Origin: Chloroflexota bacterium
Lineage (GTDB): Bacteria > Chloroflexota > Anaerolineae > UBA4142 > SHND01
NCBI GenBank assembly: GCA_029778615.1
Contig: JAKOPZ010000085.1
Coordinates: 1-64,000 of the forward strand
DNA length: 64,000 nt
Direction of reading: 5' to 3'
Shown: piece by piece, positions 7,418 to 15,304 of the stretch
How positions within the stretch are numbered: position 1 is the first letter of the stretch
Layout: every line of letters begins with the position of its first letter
The notes under the pieces: model-generated
Database searches by the model: none
What the model was told of the DNA's origin: nothing
Seen by the model: only the letters and a program-made list of their open reading frames with translations
Position numbers and translations under genes: made by a program

Positions 7418-8778
7418 GCATTGTCATACGCTTCATCCAACAACTCTACCAAATGCATCACGCGCCCATTCCACCCCGCGCGTCGTGCGCCGTATTCCAA
7501 TTGCAACAGACAACCGATATTGCCCGTAACAACAATTTCCGCGCGCGTGTCGCGCGTGTTGGCGATTTTTTCGTCAACGAGTTGGTCAGACATTTCGGGA
7601 TGCACAACGTTGTAAATGCCCGCGCTGCCGCAGCAGCGGTCGCTCGCGCGCATTTCGACGAGTTCGACATTGCCGATTTGTTTGATGACTTGGCGCGGCT
7701 GGACGCGAATTTTTTGCGCGTGGGCGAGATGACACGCGTCTTGGTACGTCACGCGCGTTTTGTTTTGCAGTGACGCGTTCGGCGCGAGTTTTGGCGCGAG
7801 CAGTTCGCTCACATCCTTGACGCGTTTCGCGAATTCTTCCGCCTTGTGAAAATATTCGGGGTCATCGCGAAAAATTTCCGCGTATTCTTTTAACTGTGCG
7901 CCGCAGCCCGCGGCGTTGATAACGATTGCATCCCATTGTTCTTGCATAAACAAATCAATGTTGCGTTTCGCCATTTCGCGCGCCATGTCGCGTTCGCCCG
8001 CGTGAACGTGCAATGCCGCGCAGCAAATTTGCCCTTCGGGAACAATGACCTCGTAATGATTTTTTTCCAACACGCGCACGGTCGCTTCGTGAATGTTGGC
8101 AAAGCCCGCGCGCATGAGGCAGCCGGTAAAGAGGGCGACGCGGCGTTTTGGGGATTGGAGACTAGAGACTGGAGACTGCATTCGGCGATACGCGCCTTCA
8201 ATTTCAGGAGCAACGCGTTTCGGTTTCGGCGGTTTGTATTGGCGCAGTTTGCGCGCGGGCAACATGCCTTCCATCTCGCCGAGTTTGCCAAATAGTTTCA
8301 AAATGCCCGATGCGCGCACGAGCGGCTGAGCGGTGCGTTGATACAAACCCGTCATGCCCGCGACAAAATTCAAACGCGCGGGATAGGGAAAGAGTTGTTT
8401 GAAAATTGCCCAGCGAATAAATTTTTCGCGCCCGGATAATTTTCCCTGCTTGACGATTTCGCCGCGCGCCGCTTCCAACAAAACGGAATAGCGCACGCCG
8501 CTCGGACACACCGTTTCGCAATTGCGACAGTTCAAACACAAACCGATGTGTTCTTCAAACGGTGCGTTGACGATTTGTTTGCCTTCCGCGAGTTCTTTGA
8601 TGAGAAAAATTCTGCCGCGCGGCGATTCGGTTTCGAGCGACGTTAAACGATACGTGGGACAATGGTTGAGACACAAACCGCAATGCACGCAACGCAGCAA
8701 ATCCGCGTCGTGCGGCGGGTCGGGGATGGTGAAACCGCCGATTTTGATTTCACTTATTGGAATCATTGCCTCTGCCAT
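7414..8778 (-). CDS. glcF: Glycolate oxidase iron-sulfur subunit GlcF
   Basis: 454 residues. Two ferredoxin-type [4Fe-4S] motifs lie at the N-terminus: C30-x2-C33-x2-C36-x3-C40 and C81-x2-C84-x2-C87-x3-C91. Two CCG domains follow (FTGCLMRAG, CCAALHVHAGE, YQDACHLAH, CCGSAGIYN). This is the GlcF layout: the subunit passes electrons from the flavin subunits GlcD/GlcE to the respiratory chain while glycolate (or lactate) is oxidised. glcD and glcE lie 1.5-4 kb upstream on the same strand, separated by three other genes, one of them antiparallel. A GGAGACTGGAG repeat is inserted in frame between the Fe-S and CCG regions (8150-8179, encoding part of MQSPVSSLQSPKRR), in what looks like a tolerant linker. 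Confidence 0.9.
   Translation of the reverse strand: MAEAMIPISEIKIGGFTIPDPPHDADLLRCVHCGLCLNHCPTYRLTSLETESPRGRIFLIKELAEGKQIVNAPFEEHIGLCLNCRNCETVCPSGVRYSVLLEAARGEIVKQGKLSGREKFIRWAIFKQLFPYPARLNFVAGMTGLYQRTAQPLVRASGILKLFGKLGEMEGMLPARKLRQYKPPKPKRVAPEIEGAYRRMQSPVSSLQSPKRRVALFTGCLMRAGFANIHEATVRVLEKNHYEVIVPEGQICCAALHVHAGERDMAREMAKRNIDLFMQEQWDAIVINAAGCGAQLKEYAEIFRDDPEYFHKAEEFAKRVKDVSELLAPKLAPNASLQNKTRVTYQDACHLAHAQKIRVQPRQVIKQIGNVELVEMRASDRCCGSAGIYNVVHPEMSDQLVDEKIANTRDTRAEIVVTGNIGCLLQLEYGARRAGWNGRVMHLVELLDEAYDNA
8150..8179. repeat. GGAGACTGGAG-family repeat inside glcF
   Basis: Three successive near copies of GGAGACT lie inside an open reading frame. The same unit occurs between genes at 11583-11637, 13102-13128 and 25246-25310. 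The length keeps the glcF frame. Confidence 0.8.
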
Positions 8779-8837
8779 TCGCGTATCCTTTTGTAGAACG
8801 CGTTAGAGAACACGTTCTACGCGTGTATAATTTCAAT

Positions 8838-9224
8838 ATGGAAAAATCCAATCCCTTCCAAGACCGCGTGCTTGAAATCGTCCGCGCGATTCCGCGCGGC
8901 AAGGTGTTATCGTACGGTCAAGTCGCGTTGCTCGCGGGTGCGCCGCGCGGCGCGCGCCAAGTGGGACGCATTTTGTACGCGCGCGGACGCACGGTGCCAT
9001 GGCAGCGCGTCATCAATCGTTACGGCGGACTTTCGACGTACAAAGTCGGCAGCGGCGCGGAACAGCGCGCGTTGTTGGAAAAAGAAGGTGTCGCGTTCAC
9101 AAAAGACGGCGTGGTGGATTTGAAAAAACATCAATGGCGTCCCGGCGCGCATACGGTTGAAAAATTGCATTTGCCCGAAGATGTGGTGTTTGAGATTAAT
9201 CGCAAGTTGCCGTTTTCAAGATAG
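8838..9224 (+). CDS. atl: Alkyltransferase-like (MGMT-like) DNA-binding protein
   Basis: 128 residues with the C-terminal fold of O6-alkylguanine-DNA alkyltransferase: YGQVALLAG, then GARQVGRIL for the DNA-binding helix. The active-site PCHR is replaced by PWQRVIN (W55 for Cys). This defines ATL proteins, which bind O6-alkylguanine and route it to nucleotide excision repair rather than transferring the alkyl group. The ATG at 8838 is chosen because a TATAAT at 8826-8831 lies only 6 bp upstream, predicting a leaderless transcript. An in-frame start at 8757 would overlap glcF. It lies antiparallel inside the glc locus, with no obvious functional link. Confidence 0.88.
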   Translation: MEKSNPFQDRVLEIVRAIPRGKVLSYGQVALLAGAPRGARQVGRILYARGRTVPWQRVINRYGGLSTYKVGSGAEQRALLEKEGVAFTKDGVVDLKKHQWRPGAHTVEKLHLPEDVVFEINRKLPFSR

Positions 9225-9227
9225 AAC

Positions 9228-9292
9228 GTAGTGACGATTTCAATCGTCCGACTCGCTTCACGCGCAAAGGAACGATTAAAATCGTTACTACA
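9228..9292. repeat. Inverted repeat between convergent genes
   Basis: Imperfect arms (GTAGTGACGATTT near the left, AAATCGTTACTAC at the right) around a short spacer. Each arm is itself nearly palindromic (ACGATTNNAATCGT). It overlaps the stop codon of the minus-strand gene and may end transcripts from both sides. Confidence 0.65.
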
Positions 9293-9827
9293 TTTGCGCG
9301 CTATACAAAAACATCGCCAATTGTTTTTCATCCCACAACGGAAATGTCCACTGCGCGTTGAATTTCATGTTCGCGTTTTGGTAAATTGGTTCGAGCGCGC
9401 TGTGCCATTCCGTCGCGCGATTTTCTGTGAGCGGAAAAATCACCGCGAGATGATGAAAGGAATCGGGGGCACGCAAGCGTTCGCGCTTTGCCACATCCGC
9501 AACAATATCCTCGATTTTCCCAAGCGATTTCTTGACGCCAACAACAATCGTTTTCACTTCGAGCCAATTTTCAATTTCGTTTTGTTTCCACCACAAATCG
9601 CAATGTTCAAAGATTCTCACTTGAGCGATTGGAAATTTGTGTTCGCCTTCCGCGTTCTGCACAACGCCTTTCGATTTTAGTTCCATCAAGCGCGCTGCCA
9701 TTTCAATCAACAGCCATTTTTCAATTTGCATCCCATTACCCAAGCCGCGATTGACCGCGTATGCCCAAATCTCGCGGCGCGCGGCAGGGGTTTGAATCAA
9801 GTATTCGACGATGTGCGGAACGTTCAT
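9288..9827 (-). CDS. Hypothetical protein
   Basis: 179 residues from the ATG at 9827, which has GAGAAG 8 nt upstream. An in-frame start at 9869 would translate an AGCGAGAAG-type simple repeat and is disfavoured. The sequence has a basic helical N-terminus (YAVNRGLGNGMQIEKWLLIEMAARLMELK) and a central CDLWWKQNEIENWLEVKTIVVG. The spacing D...E-x-K in that segment is compatible with a PD-(D/E)XK nuclease-like core, but this is weak. It sits between glcF/atl and the cupin. I do not recognise the family. Confidence 0.6.
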   Translation of the reverse strand: MNVPHIVEYLIQTPAARREIWAYAVNRGLGNGMQIEKWLLIEMAARLMELKSKGVVQNAEGEHKFPIAQVRIFEHCDLWWKQNEIENWLEVKTIVVGVKKSLGKIEDIVADVAKRERLRAPDSFHHLAVIFPLTENRATEWHSALEPIYQNANMKFNAQWTFPLWDEKQLAMFLYSAQM

Positions 9828-9865
9828 GTTGACACTTCTCGGCTTTTCGCTTCTCGCTTCTCGTT

Positions 9866-10258
9866 TCACGGTTCAGGTCCATCCACATTCACCGTCACCG
9901 TATTCGCGCAGCCACGCGCAACCACCATCACGAAATCTTCTTCGCCGATTGCTTCTTCGTGATGAATTTCATTCGGCGGCACAGAGAGAAAATCGCCCGC
10001 GCTCACTTCGGCAACGTGTTCGCCGTTTTTGCCCCAACGAAAACGTCCGCGTCCGCTCACCACATAAATCGCGGATTCGCAATCTCCATGGTGATGCCAA
10101 CCCGCGCTCACACCTGCGGGCGTCGTCACAAGTCCAACCCAAATCGTTTGACTGCCTGTGAGTTCAGGCGAAATCGCCGCTTCGCGTTTCATGCCGCTCG
10201 TCTGCGCGGTGGCACTGCTGCGTTCGTTTGGATGAATAATTTTGATGCCGTCGGTCAT
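9866..10258 (-). CDS. Single-domain cupin protein
   Basis: 130 residues from the ATG at 10258. A longer reading frame to 10339 would run through an inverted-repeat element and is rejected. Cupin motif 1 is GWHHHGDCESAIYVVSGRG, with the metal-binding HxH and later E. Motif 2 is GDFLSVPPNEIHHEEAIG with a histidine. This conserved beta-barrel usually binds a metal and a small acid or sugar, or senses one. Its place directly downstream of glcE suggests, but does not prove, a connection with glycolate or hydroxyacid metabolism. Confidence 0.8.
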   Translation of the reverse strand: MTDGIKIIHPNERSSATAQTSGMKREAAISPELTGSQTIWVGLVTTPAGVSAGWHHHGDCESAIYVVSGRGRFRWGKNGEHVAEVSAGDFLSVPPNEIHHEEAIGEEDFVMVVARGCANTVTVNVDGPEP

Positions 10259-10269
10259 TCTGATTGCGT

Positions 10270-10338
10270 TGTCATTTCGAACGCAGTGAGAAATCTCTTT
10301 TTGCCAGACCGAGATTTCTCGCGATGCTCGAAATGACA
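10270..10338. repeat. TGTCATTTCGA inverted-repeat element, copy 1 (69 bp)
   Basis: The ends are TGTCATTTCGA and its exact complement TCGAAATGACA, with inner arms GAGAAATCTC / GAGATTTCTC. The element fills the gap between the glcE stop and the cupin start. Two longer copies occur at 32580-32696 and 55939-56033. Confidence 0.85.
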
Positions 10339-10339
10339 T

Positions 10340-11581
10340 TCAAATTCCTCCAACAAATCGCCCCGGGTTCAAAATGTTGTTCGGGTCGAATTTGCGTTTG
10401 AGCGCTTGCATCAGTTTGAAGGACGCACCCACGTCGTTCCACGCGTTGAGATTTTTCTTTAAGGTTGATGCCGCGTGTTCGACGATGATGTGCCCGTGTA
10501 ATTCGTGCACGCGTGCGCGCAGTTGTGCCACAAATGTTTCGGGCGACGCGTACGCGTCTTGAAACGATGCGTAAATGGACGCGACTGCCGCGTGCGAGAA
10601 AATGCGCGGTGGGCTGGGAAAATCCATCAAGACCCGCAGTGCGCTTGGCAATTCTTTCGGCGGAACGCTCACGCGCACGAGCAGCGCATCGGAAAAATGT
10701 TCGCGCAAGGTTGCGGGCAAATCTGCAATCGCGCGCCAGAATTTTTGCGTGTCGTCAATCACATTCACCGAACGCGCGTTTTTTTCGTTCGCCGCGTTTG
10801 AAAAGAAATCGCGCGCGGCTGCCATCGTCGCCTTTGAACCGCCGAAACGCGCAAGGACAAAATACGCGCCGCGCGCGTTCGGTTCGACAAATTTCATCGT
10901 CGCGGTGTCGAGCAATTCAATCGCGAGCGGCGGGGTGGACAAATTCCAAATTTGTCCTACTGCCGCGCACGCGTCGCTCAATTCGTCGAACGAAGCCCAC
11001 ATGGAAATTTCGGCAGGCGGTTTGGGAAAGAGCTTGAATGTTGCTTCCGTGAGAATGCCGAGCGTGCCGAACGCGCCGACTTGGACTTTGTGCAATTCAT
11101 AGCCCGCGACATTTTTTACAACTTTGCTTCCTGCTTTGATGAGTTGTCCGTCAACGGTGGCAAAGCGGTTGCCGAGCATGTAATCGCGCGCGGGTCCGTA
11201 ACGCAAACGGAGCGCTCCATTCATTCCCGTAGCAAGAACGCCGCCAATCGTCGCGCGTTCGGGATGGGGAACATCGAGCGGTAGAAATTGTCCGTGCTCG
11301 CTCAACACGCGTTCGATTTCTGCAAGCGTCATGCCCGCGCCGAACGTGGCGGTGAGGTCGTCGTACGCGTATTCGATGACTTGATTCAAATTCGTCGTTT
11401 GAAGCACCGCGTTATATTGCGATGGCGCGTTGCCAAGATGTTGAAGCGTTCCACCACCCCACGGCACCACCGCGCATTTTTCTGCGTTGCACTGCGCGAG
11501 CACTTGCGCGAGTTCGTTCGCGTCGGGGGGAGTATAAATGCGTTGAGGTGAAATGCCGTCGAGAGCGAAAGTTAAAGGCAT
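10340..11581 (-). CDS. glcE: Glycolate oxidase FAD-binding subunit GlcE
   Basis: 413 residues with a single FAD-binding PCMH-type domain (VPWGGGTLQHLGN, GGVLATGMNGALRLRYG, DYMLGNRFATVDG, KVVKNVAGYELHKVQVGAFG). It lacks the long C-terminal substrate-oxidase domain of GlcD, as expected for GlcE. The C-terminus LKRKFDPNNILNPGRF is the conserved tail. It partners GlcD and GlcF in membrane-associated glycolate oxidation to glyoxylate. It lies 63 bp downstream of glcD, the gap being filled by a hairpin-forming repeat, so polarity between the two genes is possible. Confidence 0.9.
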   Translation of the reverse strand: MPLTFALDGISPQRIYTPPDANELAQVLAQCNAEKCAVVPWGGGTLQHLGNAPSQYNAVLQTTNLNQVIEYAYDDLTATFGAGMTLAEIERVLSEHGQFLPLDVPHPERATIGGVLATGMNGALRLRYGPARDYMLGNRFATVDGQLIKAGSKVVKNVAGYELHKVQVGAFGTLGILTEATFKLFPKPPAEISMWASFDELSDACAAVGQIWNLSTPPLAIELLDTATMKFVEPNARGAYFVLARFGGSKATMAAARDFFSNAANEKNARSVNVIDDTQKFWRAIADLPATLREHFSDALLVRVSVPPKELPSALRVLMDFPSPPRIFSHAAVASIYASFQDAYASPETFVAQLRARVHELHGHIIVEHAASTLKKNLNAWNDVGASFKLMQALKRKFDPNNILNPGRFVGGI

Positions 11582-11582
11582 T

Positions 11583-11637
11583 GGAGACTGGAGACTGGAG
11601 ACTGGAGCCCGGAGATTTAGTCTCCAGTCTCTAATCT
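11583..11637. repeat. GGAGACTGGAG-family inverted repeat between glcE and glcD
   Basis: Three to four tandem copies of GGAGACT face AGTCTCCAGTCTCTAATCTC, so the RNA can fold into a hairpin within the likely glcD-glcE transcript. Confidence 0.8.
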
Positions 11638-11644
11638 CTCTTTT

Positions 11645-13099
11645 CTAAATCCAAACTTCTGTATTTCCCGCAATCGCTTGCGGCAATTTCGAACGCGCGG
11701 CTTCACCGCATTTGCTTCCTTGCGGCAGCATTTTGCAGGGATTCAAAATGCGCGTCGGCGCAATCGCATCGCGGAGGTTGGCTTGCGCGTCCAAGTCACT
11801 CTGTTGAAATAAAAGCGGCATGTAATCCAATTTTTCGAGACCGACGCCATGCTCGCCGCTAATCGTTCCGCCGACATCCACGCACAATTTCAAAATTTCG
11901 CCGCCCGCTTTTTTGACGCGTTCGTACGCGCCCTCTTCGCGCGCGTCGAATAAAATATTTGGATGCAAATTCCCGTCGCCCGCGTGCAAAACGTTTGCAA
12001 TCGTCACGTTATACTTTTTTGCAATCGCATCTTGCTGCGCCAAAACGTACGGGAGTTTCGAACGCGGCACGACGCCGTCTTGAATGTAATAGTTCGGCGC
12101 GAGCCGTCCGAGCGCGCCGAGCGCGGTCTTGCGCGCTTTCCACAAGTCCGCGCGTTCTTGTTCGTTTTTCGCGATGCGAACTTCGCGCGCGCCAAATTCA
12201 ACACAAAAATCCGCGAGCATTTCTTGGAGTTCGTCAATCCCCGCTTTCGGTCCGTCCACTTCAATCAACAACACCGCGTCCGCGTCGAGCGGCAAGCCAA
12301 TGTTGTACGCCGCCTCGACCGCGCGAATCGTCGTGCCGTCAATCATTTCAATCGCCGCCGGAATCACGCCCGCGCCAATCACACCACTCACTGTGCGCGA
12401 TGCTTGTTCAATCGTGTTGAAAACGGCGAGAAGTGTGCGCGTCGCTTCGGGAAGCGGCATGATGCGAACGAGGATTTTTGTAATGATGCCGAGCGTGCCT
12501 TCACTGCCAATAAACGCGGCAACCAAATCGTACCCTTGTTCATCAGGCGCAGTTCCGCCGAGCCACAAAATTTCGCCGTCTTCCAAAACGACTTCCAAAC
12601 CCAACACATGGTTCGCGGTGACGCCGTACAACAAACAATGCGGACCGCCCGAATTGTTTGCGACGTTACCGCCGATGCTGCACGCGGCTTGCGACGACGG
12701 GTCGGGCGCGTAAAAGTATTTGTGCGGCGCGAGCGCGGTGGACACATCGAGATTGATGACGCCCGGTTCGACGAGCGCGGTGCGATTTTCCAAATCAATG
12801 TTGTGGATTTTTTTCATGCGCGCGAACGCAATCATAATGCCGCCCGCAATCGGCGTGATTGCACCACAAAGCCCTGTGCCGGAACCGCGCGGGACAATTG
12901 CCATTGAATAGCGGCGCGCGATTTTGATGATGCTGCTGATTTGTTTCGCGGTTTCGGGCAATACCACAATATCGGGCGTCGCCATGTTGTTCGAGCCGTC
13001 GTACGAATAGACGCGCAAATCGTCGGGCTGCCATAAAACGTTGCGCGCGCCTAAAAGCTTTTGCAGTTCTTGAACGGCGGGAGAGATGGGTTCTTTCAT
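11645..13099 (-). CDS. glcD: Glycolate oxidase catalytic FAD subunit GlcD
   Basis: 484 residues, close to E. coli GlcD length. The FAD-binding domain contains VPRGSGTGLCGAI and GGNVANNSGGPHCLLYG. The C-terminal oxidase domain has HAGDGNLHPNILFD and GTISGEHGVGLEKL, including the metal or substrate histidines. It oxidises glycolate or a related 2-hydroxyacid such as D-lactate; family sequence alone does not separate these substrates. It is first in the glcD-glcE unit, with a good minus-strand promoter upstream (ATGACA-16-TATAAT at 13173-13146). It presumably works with GlcE and GlcF in glycolate salvage. Confidence 0.92.
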   Translation of the reverse strand: MKEPISPAVQELQKLLGARNVLWQPDDLRVYSYDGSNNMATPDIVVLPETAKQISSIIKIARRYSMAIVPRGSGTGLCGAITPIAGGIMIAFARMKKIHNIDLENRTALVEPGVINLDVSTALAPHKYFYAPDPSSQAACSIGGNVANNSGGPHCLLYGVTANHVLGLEVVLEDGEILWLGGTAPDEQGYDLVAAFIGSEGTLGIITKILVRIMPLPEATRTLLAVFNTIEQASRTVSGVIGAGVIPAAIEMIDGTTIRAVEAAYNIGLPLDADAVLLIEVDGPKAGIDELQEMLADFCVEFGAREVRIAKNEQERADLWKARKTALGALGRLAPNYYIQDGVVPRSKLPYVLAQQDAIAKKYNVTIANVLHAGDGNLHPNILFDAREEGAYERVKKAGGEILKLCVDVGGTISGEHGVGLEKLDYMPLLFQQSDLDAQANLRDAIAPTRILNPCKMLPQGSKCGEAARSKLPQAIAGNTEVWI

Positions 13100-13101
13100 A
13101 A

Positions 13102-13128
13102 TTGGAGACTGGAGAGTAGAGACTTTGG
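13102..13128. repeat. GGAGACTGGAG-family repeat in the glcD leader
   Basis: Copies of GGAGACT and AGAGACT lie between the glcD start and its -10 box, so they would be in the 5-prime untranslated RNA. Confidence 0.7.
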
Positions 13129-13145
13129 ATTCGTTGTCTGCCAGA

Positions 13146-13173
13146 ATTATACATCACTCGCGCGGGTTGTCAT
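13146..13173 (-). promoter_or_regulatory. Predicted glcD promoter
   Basis: Minus strand: -35 ATGACA (13173-13168), 16-bp spacer, -10 TATAAT (13151-13146). It overlaps the -35 of the divergent promoter at 13167. Confidence 0.6.
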
Positions 13174-13195
13174 GGTAGTTCTGTCGTGCTACACT
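13167..13195 (+). promoter_or_regulatory. Predicted promoter of the DUF2568 gene
   Basis: -35 TTGTCA (13167-13172), 17-bp spacer, -10 TACACT (13190-13195). The ATG at 13206 is 10 bp beyond the -10, so the leader would be only a few bases long. Confidence 0.6.
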
Positions 13196-13205
13196 CGCGC
13201 TCATT

Positions 13206-13562
13206 ATGCGCGTTCCACTTTCTCCACATGATACGGTTGCTTCTGCCGCGTTACGTTTTGTTTTGGAACTCGCCGCATTGTTTGCGATTGGCGCGGCGTT
13301 CGGCGTCCCAAATTTTTTGATTTCCGTTTTTGCGATTGCGTTGTTCAATGCGCGCGGCGACAAACGTTTTCAAGGCATTTTGGTTTCGGGTCCGATTCGA
13401 TTGATGATTGAAGTGGTGATTGCGCTCATGGGCATTTACAGCGCGCTGTTGGTGTTTGGCACAATGTGGGCGGGAATTTTTGGCGCCGTGTGGGCGGCGT
13501 ATTTGTTTTTGGGACGGGAAAGGTTGTTGTGGTTGGCGCGAGGGGCGAAGGAAAAGGAGTGA
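13206..13562 (+). CDS. DUF2568 (YrdB-like) small membrane protein
   Basis: 118 residues with three to four hydrophobic helices. The pattern ALRFVLELAALFAIGAAFGVP at the start is the DUF2568/YrdB signature, and GDKRFQGILVSGPIRLMIE follows. Members are small integral membrane proteins of unknown role. It is transcribed divergently from glcD through back-to-back promoters with a very short leader. Confidence 0.75.
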   Translation: MRVPLSPHDTVASAALRFVLELAALFAIGAAFGVPNFLISVFAIALFNARGDKRFQGILVSGPIRLMIEVVIALMGIYSALLVFGTMWAGIFGAVWAAYLFLGRERLLWLARGAKEKE

Positions 13563-13610
13563 GCGGGTGAAGAGATGAAAAGGTGAACGGGTGAAGGGGC
13601 GAGGTTTTTT

Positions 13611-13799
13611 CTGCGGGTTTGTTCTTTTTTTCTGTGGGTTTGTTCTTTTTTCTGTTGGTTTGTTCTTTTTTTCTGCGGGTTTGTTCTTTTTTTCTGTGGG
13701 TTTGTTCTTTTTTTTCTTCGGGTTTGTTCTTTTTTTCTTCGGGTTTGTTCTTTTTTTCTTCGGGTTTGTTCTTTTTTTCTTCGGGTTTGTTCTTTTTTC
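13611..13799. repeat. Nine-copy minisatellite of a ~20-21 bp T-rich unit
   Basis: Nine tandem copies of a GGTTTGTTCTTTTTTTCT-like unit. The first five vary in the bases before GGTTTG; the last four are almost identical and carry TTCGGG. Two forward frames stay open and would encode Phe-rich repeats, but they have no ribosome site or family match. The tract lies between the DUF2568 gene and the CPBP protease and should be prone to length change. Confidence 0.85.
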
Positions 13800-13802
13800 A
13801 GC

Positions 13803-13821
13803 CCGTAAATTACATTTACGG
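13803..13821. repeat. Short hairpin CCGTAAAT-N3-ATTTACGG
   Basis: Eight-base perfect arms directly after the minisatellite, 8 bp before the CPBP start codon. No clear Shine-Dalgarno remains, so the hairpin may affect translation. Confidence 0.55.
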
Positions 13822-13829
13822 AAACCGCG

Positions 13830-14681
13830 ATGAAAAATTATTTCCGCGATATTTTTATTGATGCGAAAAATACAACACGCGATTTTGCGCGCAATCGTTC
13901 TGCGCTCATCGTTGCAAATCTTGTGCTGCTGCCTTGGTTCGCGGCGATTGTTTCGGGACGCAATACGAATCCGTTTCCCGCGCTCGGAGAAATTTTTGGC
14001 ATTATGTTTGTGTATTGGTTTTTCACGCGGCGGCGCGCCATCGAAATGCTGCGCGTCAAATTTCCCATCATCGAAACGGCAGTTGCGCTCGCGCTCGTTT
14101 TGATTTGGATGCTCTTTCGGATCGGGCAGTATGCAAATGTGTATGCGTTGCCGCGCGTGCGATTTTTTTCAATCGGTGATGTGTTTGAAACGATTGTGCC
14201 CAAGACGCTTGAAATGGTCATTGCGCCGCTCGCGCTTTGGCTGGCGCTGCGGTATCGCCCGCGCGAATTGGGGCTGCGCGTGAATTGGCGCGATTGGATT
14301 CCGGCACTCGTTCTTGTCGCCGTGTTGGTTTTTTTTGGTCTGCGGAACAACTCGCCGCAGGAATGGTGGGACAGCTGTATCTATTTTTTTCTGGGCGCAG
14401 GTCTGCCGGAAGAATTTTTGTTTCGCGGCATTTTGCAATCGCGCCTCGAAGCGCTGGTAAAAAATCCCGCGTGGGGCTTGTTCCTCGCGGCGTTTGTATT
14501 TGGCGCGTCACATTTGCCCATCAATCTATCCAACGCGTCGCCAAGCAATTGGCTCTCGGCGTTTGAAAGCGCGTTCACGTTTCAGATGAGCATCGGGTTT
14601 GCGCTCGGGTACGCGTTCCAACGCGCGCGGAACGTGCTGCCACTGGCAATTATTCACACCTTGATTGATGCGGCACCATAA
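13830..14681 (+). CDS. CPBP-family intramembrane metalloprotease
   Basis: 283 residues with about eight hydrophobic segments. The CPBP/ABI motif 1 is present as GLPEEFLFRGILQSRL (EExxxR, the catalytic Glu pair). Motif 2 is AFVFGASHLPIN with the metal-binding His. A last NVLPLAIIHTLID carries the third His. These Rce1-like enzymes cut prenylated proteins in eukaryotes and process or protect against peptides in bacteria. No bacteriocin genes are adjacent. The minisatellite lies immediately upstream, so expression could vary with its length. Confidence 0.85.
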   Translation: MKNYFRDIFIDAKNTTRDFARNRSALIVANLVLLPWFAAIVSGRNTNPFPALGEIFGIMFVYWFFTRRRAIEMLRVKFPIIETAVALALVLIWMLFRIGQYANVYALPRVRFFSIGDVFETIVPKTLEMVIAPLALWLALRYRPRELGLRVNWRDWIPALVLVAVLVFFGLRNNSPQEWWDSCIYFFLGAGLPEEFLFRGILQSRLEALVKNPAWGLFLAAFVFGASHLPINLSNASPSNWLSAFESAFTFQMSIGFALGYAFQRARNVLPLAIIHTLIDAAP

Positions 14682-14687
14682 GTGAGA

Positions 14688-14762
14688 ACACAGATTACAG
14701 AACACAGAGTACAAATAGGGCATTCTGTGTTCTGTGTTCTGTGTTCTGTATTTTGTAATCTG
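14688..14762. repeat. Inverted repeat of ACAGAACACAG units
   Basis: ACAGATTACAGAACACAGAG on the left faces CTGTGTTCTG repeated three times and then GTAATCTG. It can fold into a long hairpin that ends 2 bp before the ybaK start codon. Confidence 0.7.
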
Positions 14763-14764
14763 CA

Positions 14765-15283
14765 ATGAACAAAACCAACGCCATGCGTCTGCTCGACGCG
14801 CAAAAAATTGAATACACAACCACCGTGTATGACATCGCGGGCGAATTTCATTCGGCGGACGAAGCGGCGGCGTTGATTGGCGCGCCGGTCGAGCAAGTTT
14901 ACAAAACGCTGGTGGTGCTGCGCGAGAGTCCCGCGCCGCGCGCCAAGCCGCTGCTCGTGATGGTCGCGTCGCATCGTGAAGTGGACTTGAGATTGTTGGC
15001 GAAAAGCATCGGCGAAAAGAAATTGCGGATGGCGACCAAAAAGGAAGCGGAACAATTGACGGGCGCGCAAATCGGCGCGATTTCGCCACTGGCGCAATTG
15101 AACAAGGGCTTTGAGATTTTGCTCGACCAAACCGCACTGAATTTAGAAACGATTCATGTGAGCGGCGGCGCGCGGGGTGTGGATATTCAACTGCGCGTTC
15201 AGGATTTGGTGCGGGTGACCCATGCCAAACCGGTTGAGGCAACGACAGGCGCAAACCCAAGCGCGCGTTTTTCCTTCGCGTGA
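14765..15283 (+). CDS. ybaK: YbaK/EbsC-family Cys-tRNA(Pro) deacylase
   Basis: 172 residues. YbaK-fold landmarks are visible: TNAMRLLDAQKIEY at the start, VEQVYKTLVVL with the catalytic Lys-Thr pair, LRMATKKEAEQLTG, IGAISPLAQ and VSGGARGVDIQL. The family trans-edits Cys mis-charged onto tRNA-Pro in the cytoplasm. The ATG at 14765 follows a long inverted repeat with no evident ribosome site. Confidence 0.88.
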   Translation: MNKTNAMRLLDAQKIEYTTTVYDIAGEFHSADEAAALIGAPVEQVYKTLVVLRESPAPRAKPLLVMVASHREVDLRLLAKSIGEKKLRMATKKEAEQLTGAQIGAISPLAQLNKGFEILLDQTALNLETIHVSGGARGVDIQLRVQDLVRVTHAKPVEATTGANPSARFSFA

Positions 15284-15304
15284 ATTCCGCATACAATTGC
15301 GCGC

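Noticed and set aside
13611-13799. Possible CRISPR array
   Set aside because: The copies are head-to-tail with no unique spacers, and no cas gene is present.
13591-13861. Two overlapping forward frames rich in FFFGFVLF
   Set aside because: They come only from the minisatellite; there is no ribosome site and the repeat reads open in more than one frame.
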